From Hypoxylon rubiginosum (Eukaryota; Ascomycota; Sordariomycetes; Xylariales; Hypoxylaceae), in NCBI GenBank assembly GCA_902806565.1, contig CADCXA010000011.1, forward strand, positions 186,001 to 250,000: a stretch of 64,000 nucleotides of DNA, written 5' to 3'. The first letter of the stretch is position 1, and each line of letters starts with the position of its first letter. This document shows positions 24,501 through 34,637 of this stretch, in pieces. The notes beneath the pieces were generated by a model. That model worked only from the letters and a program-made list of their open reading frames with translations, did not search any database and was not told the origin of the DNA. The position numbers and the translations under genes are program-made.

Positions 24501-24816
24501 CAAAGGAATCTGCTGTCAAGTTATTGAGACATCTATAATGTCTAATAACCAAAAGCCAGAGACAGGTGACGGTTCAGAGACAACAGTAACTCATGGAACG
24601 TGTAAGAAATACTCTGTTAAATATATAAATATCGTACGCATCTCCTAGAGTTTTTTTTTCTCGAGTTTTTATCACTTTCGAGATCACTCGCTTGTCATCG
24701 TTTAACCAAACAACATCACAGCACATAAATTCCTCTTTCTTAACAAGATCGAGTACGGGGCGCATTATTATTCTGAAAATATCTGTTTACGGATCGATCA
24801 CCGAACCTCTTGAGCA
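21559..24816. other. Long gene-poor intergenic region
   Basis: About 3.3 kb become AT-rich towards the right. Short frames (for example 22615-22887 and 23056-23325) have no family motif and no supporting introns. It contains a perfect TACCTAGGTA palindrome at 23549-23558. At 23920-23930 there is a lone Pol III A-box match with no convincing B box. No transposon protein was recognised, although decayed elements cannot be excluded. Confidence 0.5.
24020..24049. repeat. Short 12-bp tandem repeat (2.5 units)
   Basis: The unit GGAAGGACAGYC occurs at 24020-24031 and 24032-24043, with a partial third copy to 24049. Confidence 0.75.
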
Positions 24817-25077
24817 ATGTCTGCCACGCACCACCGCGATCCGACGGCGAGCGACTACGAGGTCCACCGGCAGCTCGTCACCTCCTACGTGGGGAATTTC
24901 GCAGCCATCTGGCTCTGCATCGTCGTATTGTATGTCGGCGGTGATTTCATCAGGAGAAGCCCCTCCTGTCGTAATATCGCGGCATTCTGCTGGGTGTCCT
25001 TGCGTATAGCTATCGTCGTAGCGATTATTGGCTCGGCCCCACGATTCGTTGCTCTCCTATTCGACTGCTTTCGGTAA
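24817..25077 (+). CDS. Small predicted two-helix membrane protein
   Basis: A single-exon frame of 86 residues starts MSATHHRDPTASDYEVHRQL. Two hydrophobic segments are visible: FAAIWLCIVVLYVGGDFI at about 28-46 and a second around RIAIVVAIIGSAPRFVALLF at about 63-83. Third codon positions in its first half are almost all G or C, while the surrounding DNA is AT-rich, which supports real coding. There is no recognised family. The frame could also be the last exon of a longer gene. Confidence 0.5.
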   Translation: MSATHHRDPTASDYEVHRQLVTSYVGNFAAIWLCIVVLYVGGDFIRRSPSCRNIAAFCWVSLRIAIVVAIIGSAPRFVALLFDCFR

Positions 25078-26125
25078 CAGTCGGTCTCAGCTTAGAGAAC
25101 AGGTCTCGGGTTGCGCCGTATTATATCTCATGGCCAAAATAAGATGTCTACACGAAGAACATGGGAGAACACGTCAACGAAGGCTGGCGGGCTTGGATTA
25201 GTGCTAGCGAATAGTCTAGTGTAGCTATCGATTAACTATCACCGTAAACGAAGACTTAAGGAACCTTGGAGAAAGATATTGTTCAGTTAACCGTTTATCT
25301 TAAGCACACTCTCGATCTCTCCCTTGGAAGCTAGCTTATAGATAAAATACTAGATGCGTTCATAATATTACTATACCTTTAGGACATCAAAATATGTAAA
25401 GGATCTCGCCTCGGTAGGTTAAGCAAATTTGCAATCTCAATGATGGTGAATATTCACCTACAACTTAATGCAAGGTACCCAGGAGGCAGGTAAAATAGTT
25501 CCAGGAGGCATGTATCAAGTCGCTTAAAAATAAAAAGAGAGAAAAAAATAAAACGTAGGTAGAGATAGCAAAAAAGCTCACAGCCCAGGTTTCATCCTAC
25601 GCGCATTTGTCCTGAACAGTGGCCGCTGCCGCCCTGCCGCAGGATCGAACCCAAGCTGCTGCGAAAAACCCCGGTGGGTTATTTCTGGCCCCCTGCCGCT
25701 TCTCCCATTGAGCCAAATGGCCGCTCTGGCTCGCCGGGAGACATAAGGGATGGTTAAGGTAATGCGCTGTTGATGGGCTATTTAAGTGTTACTGCTCGGT
25801 TGCTGGGCGGCGACCCAGCAACGACGACATGTATTTAGGTAACGAGATGGCGCATGAGCCTAATGAATGATATCGAAAATCCAGCCTATTCTTTTTAATT
25901 ACGATCTATGGGACATATTTCAGGGACAGTTCTTCGAAAAGGAACGATCGTGGTACCTTAGGATGACTTTGCCCCCTTAGAACCCTTCTTCAAAACCACA
26001 TTTTCCTGCTACGGTCGATATTTAGGTTAAGAAGAAATGTGCCTGTACAATTTTTCGTTATTATATAAATCTGAAGTGCGCACAAATTACCACAAGCATC
26101 TCCCATCCCAAGCGTAAAGTCCGCA
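25078..26125. other. Intergenic region holding a Pol III-like unit
   Basis: About 1 kb has no protein-coding signal. The part at 25570-25724 is described separately. The rest is AT-rich sequence and presumably the 3' region of the deaminase-MYND gene. Confidence 0.5.
25570..25724 (-). other. tRNA-derived Pol III-like unit (SINE-like element, ncRNA or decayed tRNA)
   Basis: On the minus strand a perfect A box, TGGCTCAATGG (25715-25705), is followed 53 nt later by a perfect B box, GGTTCGATCC (25651-25642). A T6 terminator follows at 25575-25570. The 5' end, GCGGCCATTTGGCTCAATGG, looks like a tRNA acceptor and D arm. The T stem does not close, no anticodon arm forms, and no 3' acceptor strand pairs with the 5' end, so it is not a functional tRNA. 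The body is GC-rich in an AT-rich neighbourhood. Only one copy is in the window, so mobility cannot be shown. Confidence 0.45.
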
Positions 26126-28948
26126 TCAGTACCCGCGATCCTCCAGCATCTCCCCTCTACACTTCTCCATGTTCTCCCGCGTAATGAAGCCCAGCACCTC
26201 CCGCTTCGTCCGCCGCACCAGCCCGAGCCCCATGGCGTCCTCCATCATGGGCTGCAGCTTCTTCCGGGCGAAGTAGCACATCGCCCGCATGTCGTCCAGA
26301 TCAAGATCCCGCCCGTCCTCGCGGACGGCCAGCACGTTGCCGAGGTCGATGTTCCAGTACAGCGGCGCCCAGCCCCAGTCCGGCTTGTCCGGGTCCGCCC
26401 CCATCATCAGGAAGGCCGCGTTCTGGTTGCTGTCCGCGCACAAATTCTCCTCCCAACCCGGGGGGTGGAGCCACCTGTCCAGGTCGGGGAACTTCCAGAG
26501 CCGGATCGGCATCCCCAGCAGCCTGGAGATGGGGGAGACGTCCCCCTCGGAGTACGCCAGGCGGGTCGGGTGCGCCCTGGGCACGTCGACCAGGACGAGC
26601 GGGTCCGAGCCGTGCAGTTTGATCTCCCCGTAGCAGCATATCTTCACGCCGCGGGCGATCGCGGATGAGTGTGTCTGCGACCTGCTGTCGCTCTCGCGGA
26701 CCTCCGTCGTGTTGTAGCTGACCACATGATCGAGCACGTGCCGGAAGTCGCCCAACGTGATGTCCTCGTAGATTTCCGAGGGTAGCTCTCGTATCGCGAT
26801 GATCGGTCCGGCCCATGGGTGCTCGAAGCGGCCAAATGCGCCGAGGGATTCCAGGAGACTCCCGTTGATGGCCGAACCGTCTACGAGGCCGGCTTCGCGG
26901 AACTTTAAGGCGATCGAATAACCCGCCTTGCGCCGAGCAAAGTAGACCATTCCGCTGCCTAGTCTCCGGTTACGTTTGGGGTTGTATTCGATGTGCTGAG
27001 TCTCAACCCAGGGCTCGTCGGGACCTAGATAGGCACGCGCATTGATAGTCTCGAACGGCTGAGGTTCAAACCCATCGTCTTCCGACGAGTACCTGAGTGT
27101 ACAGAGCATCCAGATCAGCTTCGGCTTGGTTCTCTCGACCGGGAAGAGGATGGCTCGCTTGTGCGATGGAGATGGCCGAGGACTCTGGTTGGCAAAGTCT
27201 CTGCAGAGCAGCTTGTGGCTCGGGTAATCACTCTTCTGACATTGTCGAGAACAATAATAACAGCTTCGGCAGCGCTGACACAACATCGCTGGCATCTTGT
27301 TGCACATCACACAGGAATCATACGGCTCAAAGTCCACAGACGGCTGGTCAACTACGTTAAGACCCTCACTATGATTACGTTAGCATTCAACTTTCGTATT
27401 GCGTTCGGTAGAACATATTTAATAATTTTTCTTTGAAGAACTTACACAATTCGACGTTGCTCTATTCGTGAATCTTCTTCCTGCTTGGCAGACACGGCCT
27501 GATCTTCTCTTCGCTGCAGTTCCTGGATGGTCAGGCCCGAGAGGCCAGTCACGATACTAGATTGGGCCACTTGAGGAGGAGCTCGAGCACCAAGACCAAT
27601 CTTAGAATTATGCAGATGGGCTTTAATCCTAGAGACGAGATTCATTTCGAGATCAGTCAACGCAATCAAGGTTTCATCCGAGTTCGAGCGTGGGACACCC
27701 CAGGCCGGATAGCAGATGCCATGTCTACCCCGTGTTGCTATGGGAGGGGATAACGCGTGCAGCAAGTCTTCGCACAGCAAGCAAGACTTCTTGCTGCAGC
27801 CAAAGTAAGGGGTAACCAACGTGGAAGCAGTGTCTTTCTGTAGGTAATCGAAAAGCTGGATTTCAGCATGCAGACTGCTCGCTCGAACACAGTCCCTTTT
27901 GAATCTCTCGTTCCAACCAGCGATCGCTTTCAAATCGGATGGTGATGGCGGAGCAGAGGCAAGTTGAGTCCAAGCACTGGTAATATCGACTTTGTATTTT
28001 GGCTTGATACTTGTCTTCGGCACTAGAGGAGCGACGGAGATTCGAACATCGCGGAACTTAGGTAGCCGGCTCGTAATCTGCCGCAATAATCGGCAGTCTG
28101 CAATGGGTCTGGAGAGATACTTCAAGACGGCCCACAGCTTAGATGCTATTTGAGGTTTGAAAGCCACATGCAATACAAAGTGGACCTCGGTCGAACTGAC
28201 ACAGTCGTAGGCTAGTTGTACAATTAAGCCCCTTTTATGGTTCAAATCCTGGGACGGGCCTTGATTGGTGAGGACCTCAATAAAGGATCCCCAGAGACCT
28301 GTTGCCTGCTCGTGGCCTGGCCAACTCCGTCTATCCCAGTCGGGGAGTTCTGATACGGATTGCAAGACTCTATGTAGTTGATTAATCCAATAATCAACTC
28401 TCGGGCTGCAATATTCGACGGCCATTCTCTCGAACTCGGTTAATGGCCCCGTTAGGCTGTTGCTAACGTCTAAATCTCATGAGTCAACTTTGAACGAACG
28501 ATGTTAACAAATACTCCTGACCTTCATGGTTTCCCGTGGATAAATGTTTCTCCAACCTGAAGCGAAACTTGGAGATACTGGTGCTGGTCGACGCGGACGG
28601 CGCGCTTACGAAACAATCATTCCTCGCCACAATTATTTCGGTAGAGTTGTCTATGCCGTCTCGCATTGCAGTAGCCGTCACATAATCCCAACCCTTGGAA
28701 GGGGATAGGAGTTGGGCAATACAGTCGAGGATTTTGGACTGGATTGAGGTTGTAGAATCTGTTAGCACTGCGTTGGCTTCGGTAACTGTGTCAAGGTCGT
28801 TAGGCTCTATCTCTTCCTCTTTTTCATTCTCCTCCTCTTCGGCGATGACATGGGGTTTCTGTTTTGTCAAATAGGAGAGGATGTGTGCCGCCCACACGAC
28901 ACGAGCTTGACGCGTTTCTAGTTTTTCATTACTCCCGTCTGGAGGCAT
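26126..28948 (-). CDS. OTT_1508-like deaminase fused to a MYND zinc finger
   Basis: Three exons (28948-28522, 28469-27446, 27368-26126) join in phase to 897 residues. The N-terminal half ends in a deaminase-like core: HAEIQLF (about 343-349) followed by CSKKSCLLC (cysteines at about 367, 372, 375). This is the H-A-E plus C-x2-C zinc signature of the fungal OTT_1508-like deaminase family. The second half carries a complete MYND finger at about 503-539 with spacing C-x2-C-x7-C-x2-C-x5-C-x3-C-x7-H-x3-C, then about 360 residues of unknown function. The join uses a consensus GTAAGT donor at 27445, a GCTAAC branch site and a CATAG acceptor at 27369. The MYND frame has no upstream ATG of its own, only GTG, which supports one gene. 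The substrate is unknown. Fungal relatives often accompany HET/NLR genes. Confidence 0.72.
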
Positions 28949-29551
28949 CTCTGTCGAGTTAGTTACTTGGATGCCGTTTGGAAGTCAGGTTAGGATATTG
29001 CCTTACAGTTATGGCACTGTAGGAGTATGTGTGGTAGGCAGGTAGGCAATGCAGGCCCTCGGCTGACAACATCAGTCTACATATTTGTCAAGGAACCCCG
29101 CAGTGTAAATGCGGTAACATTATGACAGGTCAACTCATAGAACTGGTAGATCCAGATTTGCGACAGGTTCTCCTGTAGTTTCGGACTTTAGTAAGTGCTT
29201 GCCTCCTAATTGAGCTTTTGTGTAGGCATAAGGGCATGGGCATGTACATGAACACATATCGAGCGTCTCGGTAAGATCTAACATAAAAGTTGTCGTTAAG
29301 AGTCGAGTTTTTCTTTTTTCGGCCCCATAGATAGGAGTTCCCTACCTACCCCGTTGAAGTTCCAAAGTCTTCGTAACCGTAGTCTAGTAAATCCAAACAG
29401 ATTAACCCCGCCCCTGAAGCGCTAGAGTGTTCACGACCGTTAGAACGCCGGCTTAATTCGTATATACATACAGTGAATCATGAGCACCCCTATAGATCTA
29501 TCATTACATGTTCTTGGATAACATAATGTTCCTCGATACGTCTAGAGAACA
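28949..29551. other. Intergenic region
   Basis: About 600 bp lie between the deaminase-MYND start and the GGC1 stop. It includes the promoter of the former and the 3' region of the latter. No gene or repeat was recognised. Confidence 0.5.
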
Positions 29552-30841
29552 CTATTTCATCATTGTGTCGAAAGCTGGGATGAGCGTCTGGGCAAGCCAG
29601 AACGAGAACACCAGCTTGGGTCCAGTCATGAGAAGCTATAAAAGGTTAATGAGCGCCAAGTTTGGGAATGGATTACGCAAATCACGTACCTTAGGTACTA
29701 ATCCCTTGAAGAAACTAGAGAAGCCTTCGTTCTTGGCCATGTTGGATAAGATGCGGAAACCACTCTCAGGGTTCTCGAAATTTCGGTTTTGAATACGAGT
29801 CTTGATAACGTCCAGAGGGGCAGACACGAGCAGGGATGCTGAAGCGCCGGCGATAGAAGCGATAAAGTTCTGGAACCATGACGCCTTGTTGTAGTCATTC
29901 AGCTTGAAGAGGTACTCCTTGGTAAAGGCCGAGCCACCGAAAAGCTGCCAAATGTTAGCATATCTCCTATGAAGAGTATTCATGCGCCTTAGCATACCGC
30001 AAATGATCCAGGGGCGTTTCGGGCCGCAGTCCAGCCCCACCCTCTGTATAGTCCGAAGCCCTCATCGGAGATGATCTTGAGGACGCCTCGTCCTCGGAAT
30101 GCTTCTGGGTTTGTCTGACGCTTGATCTTCAAAACGTCTAAAGGAAGTAAGACGATCTCGCCAATACCGATCAAGCTTCAAATCATTAGTGGGTAAGACC
30201 TAAATAGCTTGTATAGGTTCGACACCTACCTTCCAGCCGTTGAATGCATGATAGCCTTGCCGGTCTTCTTTCCGAATGCGCCCTCGAAGTCCTTGCCGTA
30301 GTGGGCCGCAAGATAATCTCTGGCGATGGGCTGGCCGCCATACTTGTATATCCTTTGCAGGACCTGTGCTAGATATTTAGCTTCTAGTCCATCCCGCTCG
30401 CGAATGGGACATTTCTAACTTTGTATCCTGCAGCATAACCCAATCCCGGGAAAAGCGAGACGAACTTGCGACCAAATGCTGCCTCTGCCTTGTCCTTGAA
30501 AATGACCTTGTTCAACTCGCTAGCGTCCTTGATCTATGCGATGGTCAATACGATATAAGTTTTCGGTCATCGTGAGCGGGTCGTTTCGTACCTTGGTCTG
30601 GTTGCTCATCAATCGCTTCGCAATGGTATCGACCTTTTGGACTGATTAGTCTGAAGTCGCAACGCTTCGAGATGAAATAGGGACATACTGGGTGGAAGAC
30701 AGCCAATTCAGCAATACCGGCAGAGCCTGTGACATGTCAGTAAGCCATATCTACAGAAGTTAAGCGACCGTCCAACCTACCAGAACCAAGAAGTCGAGCG
30801 AGATTCGACTCGCGCTCTTTGCCAGTAACCATGGGCGCCAT
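29552..30841 (-). CDS. GGC1: Mitochondrial GTP/GDP carrier GGC1 (YHM1)
   Basis: Eight exons (30841-30781, 30726-30689, 30633-30592, 30533-30420, 30363-30230, 30175-29998, 29944-29690, 29635-29552) give 301 residues, close to the 300 of yeast Ggc1. The protein exchanges GTP for GDP across the inner mitochondrial membrane and affects iron homeostasis in yeast. Carrier signatures are AVFHPVDTIAKRLMSNQTK, EIVLLPLDVLKIKRQTNPE and SAPLDVIKTRIQNRNF. The stretches YRGWGWTAARNAPGSF and LFPGLGYAAGYKVLQRIYKY are nearly identical to the yeast protein. I start at ATG 30841 (MAPMVTGKERESNLARLLGS), and a second ATG nine bases later is also possible. Two exons are only about 40 nt long. Confidence 0.96.
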
Positions 30842-31748
30842 TATGAACCAAGGTAGATACGTTGAAATCTATAATTGTTCTTGACAAGTAGAACTACTCT
30901 CTACGCTTGGATTGATGGACCCGGCGAGGTATTTATGCGAGAAGAGGAGCAGCGAGGGTGAGGGTGCAGACGGAGACGGAACACACTGCGGGCTCAGAGA
31001 AGTAAGAAGCTCACAAAATTTCAATCGCGCCAAAGTCATTAAAAAAAAAAATCCAATTTTCAGTTACCAATTTGTAGGACCGCACTAAACTTAGAGTAGC
31101 GGGGAGCTTGGGGAAGCTTAATTGAAAAGTCCCTGAACGATCAGCGCTGGCTTATCGTGTTTGGCGATAAGAACATTATCCCACCAGCCCACCAACACAT
31201 CAGTATTCGTAACAAATAGACGTAACAATTCGACTCCACGATGACTTTAGCATGAATTGATACGGATTGATGTGGATTGGTATTGTTGAACTCGATATAT
31301 ATGAGGGGAAAATATATAAAGGAAGGATTCGCAGCTCTAGACCTGTTCTAGACCTGTGAAGAGAAGAAGGGGATAGATATTAAAAAGGGAGATAAGTATT
31401 AAAAAAGGGGGACACAAGTATGGCCTGGAATTACTAGCAGCGTCGCCAGCAAGAGTTTGTCCACTTAATACACGTATACCTAAACTACCTCATGCGCCGC
31501 CAATATAGGTACCAATATAGACACGCAATCGGAATCATGCCCGATATGCTACACCTCGAGGTCGATTAACTGACCGAGGTGGGCAAACATGCCAACGCCG
31601 TCCTAATGCAAAGCCACTTTTCCTTTTCTCTTTCCAGCCCTTGGGCTTGAAGACCATCGACCACCCATAAACCAACGCCGCCATGCAATGCAAGATTTAC
31701 TGTATGCCCTTTTCATCCCGGGTATCAAACGCAAGAAAGAAAGCAGAC
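30842..31748. other. Intergenic region
   Basis: About 900 bp separate the GGC1 start from the RPC82 stop. The stretch includes the GGC1 promoter and an A/G-rich part near 31300-31420. No gene was recognised. Confidence 0.5.
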
Positions 31749-34034
31749 TTAGAAGTCCCTGAAAACGGCGACAATGTCGTCAAGTCTCATGACCTGCCCA
31801 AGGAGCTTCTTCTCAATATCGAGAAACTCGACGTACTCGGTGTATGCATAACCCCTGAGTTTTTCTTCCTCCATTCCCCGCACGTCCTTGCGCTCCGCCG
31901 TCATGAGCACATTCTTCTTTTTGCGCCGCTCCACGTCTAGTCGTTCCAGACACCGCACCATAGACTTGCAAGTGTTGTCTACGATCCGTTGTAGCGTTCT
32001 GTCCAGATCGAAAAACCAAAAGAATATCGTCCGGGCCGCCGCACGATTGTTGTCTCGAGGCACCTCCTGCACGTCGAGGAATCCTCCCATTTCCATCTCG
32101 GCCATCTTCACATGCACATCCGACTTCTTCATAAGAGCTAGGCTAGGTAGCGTCTTGTCGTCGATCTTGCCCTTCTCCCTTAGGATCCGCGTGAGACGCA
32201 GACCATGACGCCCAAAACGGTTCTCGATCATCGTATCAAGCTCGACGAATTTCAGATGTTGCATCAGCGGCTCAAAATCTACCGTCCACTCGCCAAAGTC
32301 GCGTCCGCCGCAGTGACGCACAAACCCCTGCTTACTCTCCGCCAGGATGAGCAGATGTTGTCGCATTTGATGCAGACGCTGCGCGCCCACCGGAAGCCCA
32401 TCGTCTATACGCATCTTAACATCATCGGAGCCATTCTGACCATGATGTCTAACGTTAGCCGCTGCCTCACCACTATGGTCGTAGTCTTCGTCATCGGATC
32501 CCACGATCTCTTCCCCTTCTTCTAATTCCTCACGAAGGGTCGACCCCTTAAGCTGCGGGGGGTATCGTCGAATCTTCTCCGCACGTCGAATATCGATGGT
32601 ATCGTCGCTCGGAAATCCAATCCCAGCAGATACATCGATGGTAGAGCTCAGCTGCTCGAACACCTCCTGAGTAGTGACAGACGGGCCTCCGGAGGGGCCG
32701 TTATTGTCCTCTTCGACCTCGACGGACTTGTCGACTTGACAACGAGGGATCTTTTTGCTCAACACGGCAAGCAGTGTTTCGTATACTTGCGCTGTAGTGC
32801 TACCAATCAAGTCTTCTGCATACCACTTGAGTTTGAGATTGCGAAGCTCAACTGTACACTTGTCGTAGTTGACCCGAAGAACAGTGTCAAGCTAGGATAG
32901 TTAGCAGTGTTGTCCTTAGGGGGTGAGTCACTTTTAGGGGTGAGACTTACCTCTCCAAGCAGCGCAGATCTCGCTTTTTCGCCAGCAAATGCACTCGAAA
33001 CGGCTCCATTTGTAAGCTTCCTACGCTTAGAGCTAAGCTCAGACATGAATTCAATTTCAAGTTTCTTCTTAAGCCGTGTACTTTCGCCTTGAATCTCCCT
33101 GAGCTTATCTCTGACGCTTCTTTCAAATTCGCTTGTCTGCTTAGATCCTCGAATGCCAGTAGGGTAATTTGCCAGGAATTCTTGTTCCACAGTGCTTCTT
33201 AGATCCTGCGGCGATTGATATGCTATTCGTGTGACCGGCTCAAGGATACCAGCAGCGATAAGCTGTGCTAGATTGTCGTAAGCTTGTGCCTCTAGATCAA
33301 CGTCTTCATCTCCGTCGCCCATCTCTAAATCACTTGTTCCGTTAGTGGCACCATTTCCGTTGACATTGCTATGACCGTTATGCGAAGTGCCGTTTTGCGA
33401 AATGCCATTGGTGCCTTCATGCTGCTCGTTATGTCTGTTCTGAAAAGCTTTGACGAGATCCGAGATTTTGGCATGGCCTTGAACGAGGACCTCATGAACG
33501 AGGGTATTGGCGTGGTTTCCGTATTTGTTGCGAACCATGTCAAGAATCTTTCCGGTTCGGGTGAGATTGTAAGCGGCATAGGAGTTTGCTTCGTAATGGA
33601 TGACGCCCGAGTCCGGATCGGTATTGTGAAAGACGAGGTTCAGCTGGATGAGCACGGCAATGCCATGGCGCACTTGTCGGAAATTGAGGGAAGTGTGCTG
33701 TGCTAGTTGTACGACGGTTGATCTACCTCTAGCGAGGAGGTCTGCGAATATGCGCTACAGAGTACAAACTTATAAGCTTTGGTGTGGCCTAAGAATAGTA
33801 GAGAGCGACGTGATATAAAAGAAACCTACCGATGGGAGCTGGCCATAGAGCTCGCTGATAAGCAGAACGCAGAGTTCTGCAACATTTTTAGTCTGCGACG
33901 TTATAAATCATATTAGTATTATGCCCATATAGAAGAAAATATTTGCGCGCTTCCTATTTCTTTCGTCTCTTCGTATAATGTTAAAGCAATGTGTACGGGG
34001 AAAAAGGAGGAAAAAGTTGACTCACCACTAACAT
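31749..34034 (-). CDS. RPC82: RNA polymerase III subunit RPC82 (C82/RPC3), with apparent frameshift
   Basis: Four exons are inferred: 34034-34026 (encoding only MLV), 33892-33830, 33755-32951 and 32891-31749. About 672 residues result if one extra base is ignored. RPC82 is part of the Pol III-specific C82/C34/C31 subcomplex used in initiation at tRNA and 5S genes. Recognisable blocks are TKNVAELCVLLISELYGQL, RIFADLLARGR, QHTSLNFRQVRHGIAVLIQL, the LRVNYDKCTVELRNLKLKW region and C-terminal winged-helix/coiled sequence. Within exon 3, between RIFADLLARGR and TVVQLAQHTSLNF, the frame changes by +1 around 33716-33722. No intron of normal size can explain this (see findings). The protein is otherwise intact. 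Confidence 0.88.
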
Positions 34035-34637
34035 GACTGAGCTTGCTGCGAGTCGAATATGCGATTTGGTTGGAGTTCGCTTCTAGAGATCCTCTCACTA
34101 TCTCTAGAGCTTTGTTAGTACTACCGTGGCTTCATTGAAGCATCCGATAGAAAATGAAGAGGGAAGAGAAAGGATTATAGTCTAGCAAACGCGGAGAATG
34201 ACACGAAGCTAAGGTGTGAGGAGGTGGTCACGTAGAAATATCGACTTGAGAAGAAAGTGATGTAGCGCAAAGTGAAGAGAATAACAAAAATAAATTTCAA
34301 CTCAACTGCGACTACCTTTTTTTAGGATAGCGGGGAATGGCAATGGCTGAAGGTACCCGCCTGTCGGTCCCTGTTAAAAAGCTCCCGGCCCCGATTTTAT
34401 TTTATTTTGACTCTAACCAATAACTGATGTTGGCAAATGGCTGACCAGACTCTAGCCTTTTTTAAGCCTCATTTAACGCATTATGCATTTTCATAATTTC
34501 AAAACCCACCCATAAGCATAACCGATAATTTACCGGAATTGAGCATCTTTTTGCTTGGAACTTGGAGCTTTCCGGACTCACCAAAAGCTGTTGTCGCAGA
34601 CCTCAAATCGCCAATTGTCAACGGCATCGCCTTCATA
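34035..34637. promoter_or_regulatory. Shared upstream region of RPC82 and QCR2
   Basis: The two genes diverge from about 600 bp. A CCAAT box at 34417-34421 lies about 217 bp before the QCR2 start. CCAAT boxes bound by the HAP complex commonly control fungal respiratory genes. Its use here is an inference. Confidence 0.45.

Noticed and set aside
26301..26816. Long alternative frame antiparallel or shifted within the MYND gene.
   Set aside because: GC-rich third positions of the real exon create long shadow frames. Only the MYND frame has domain motifs.
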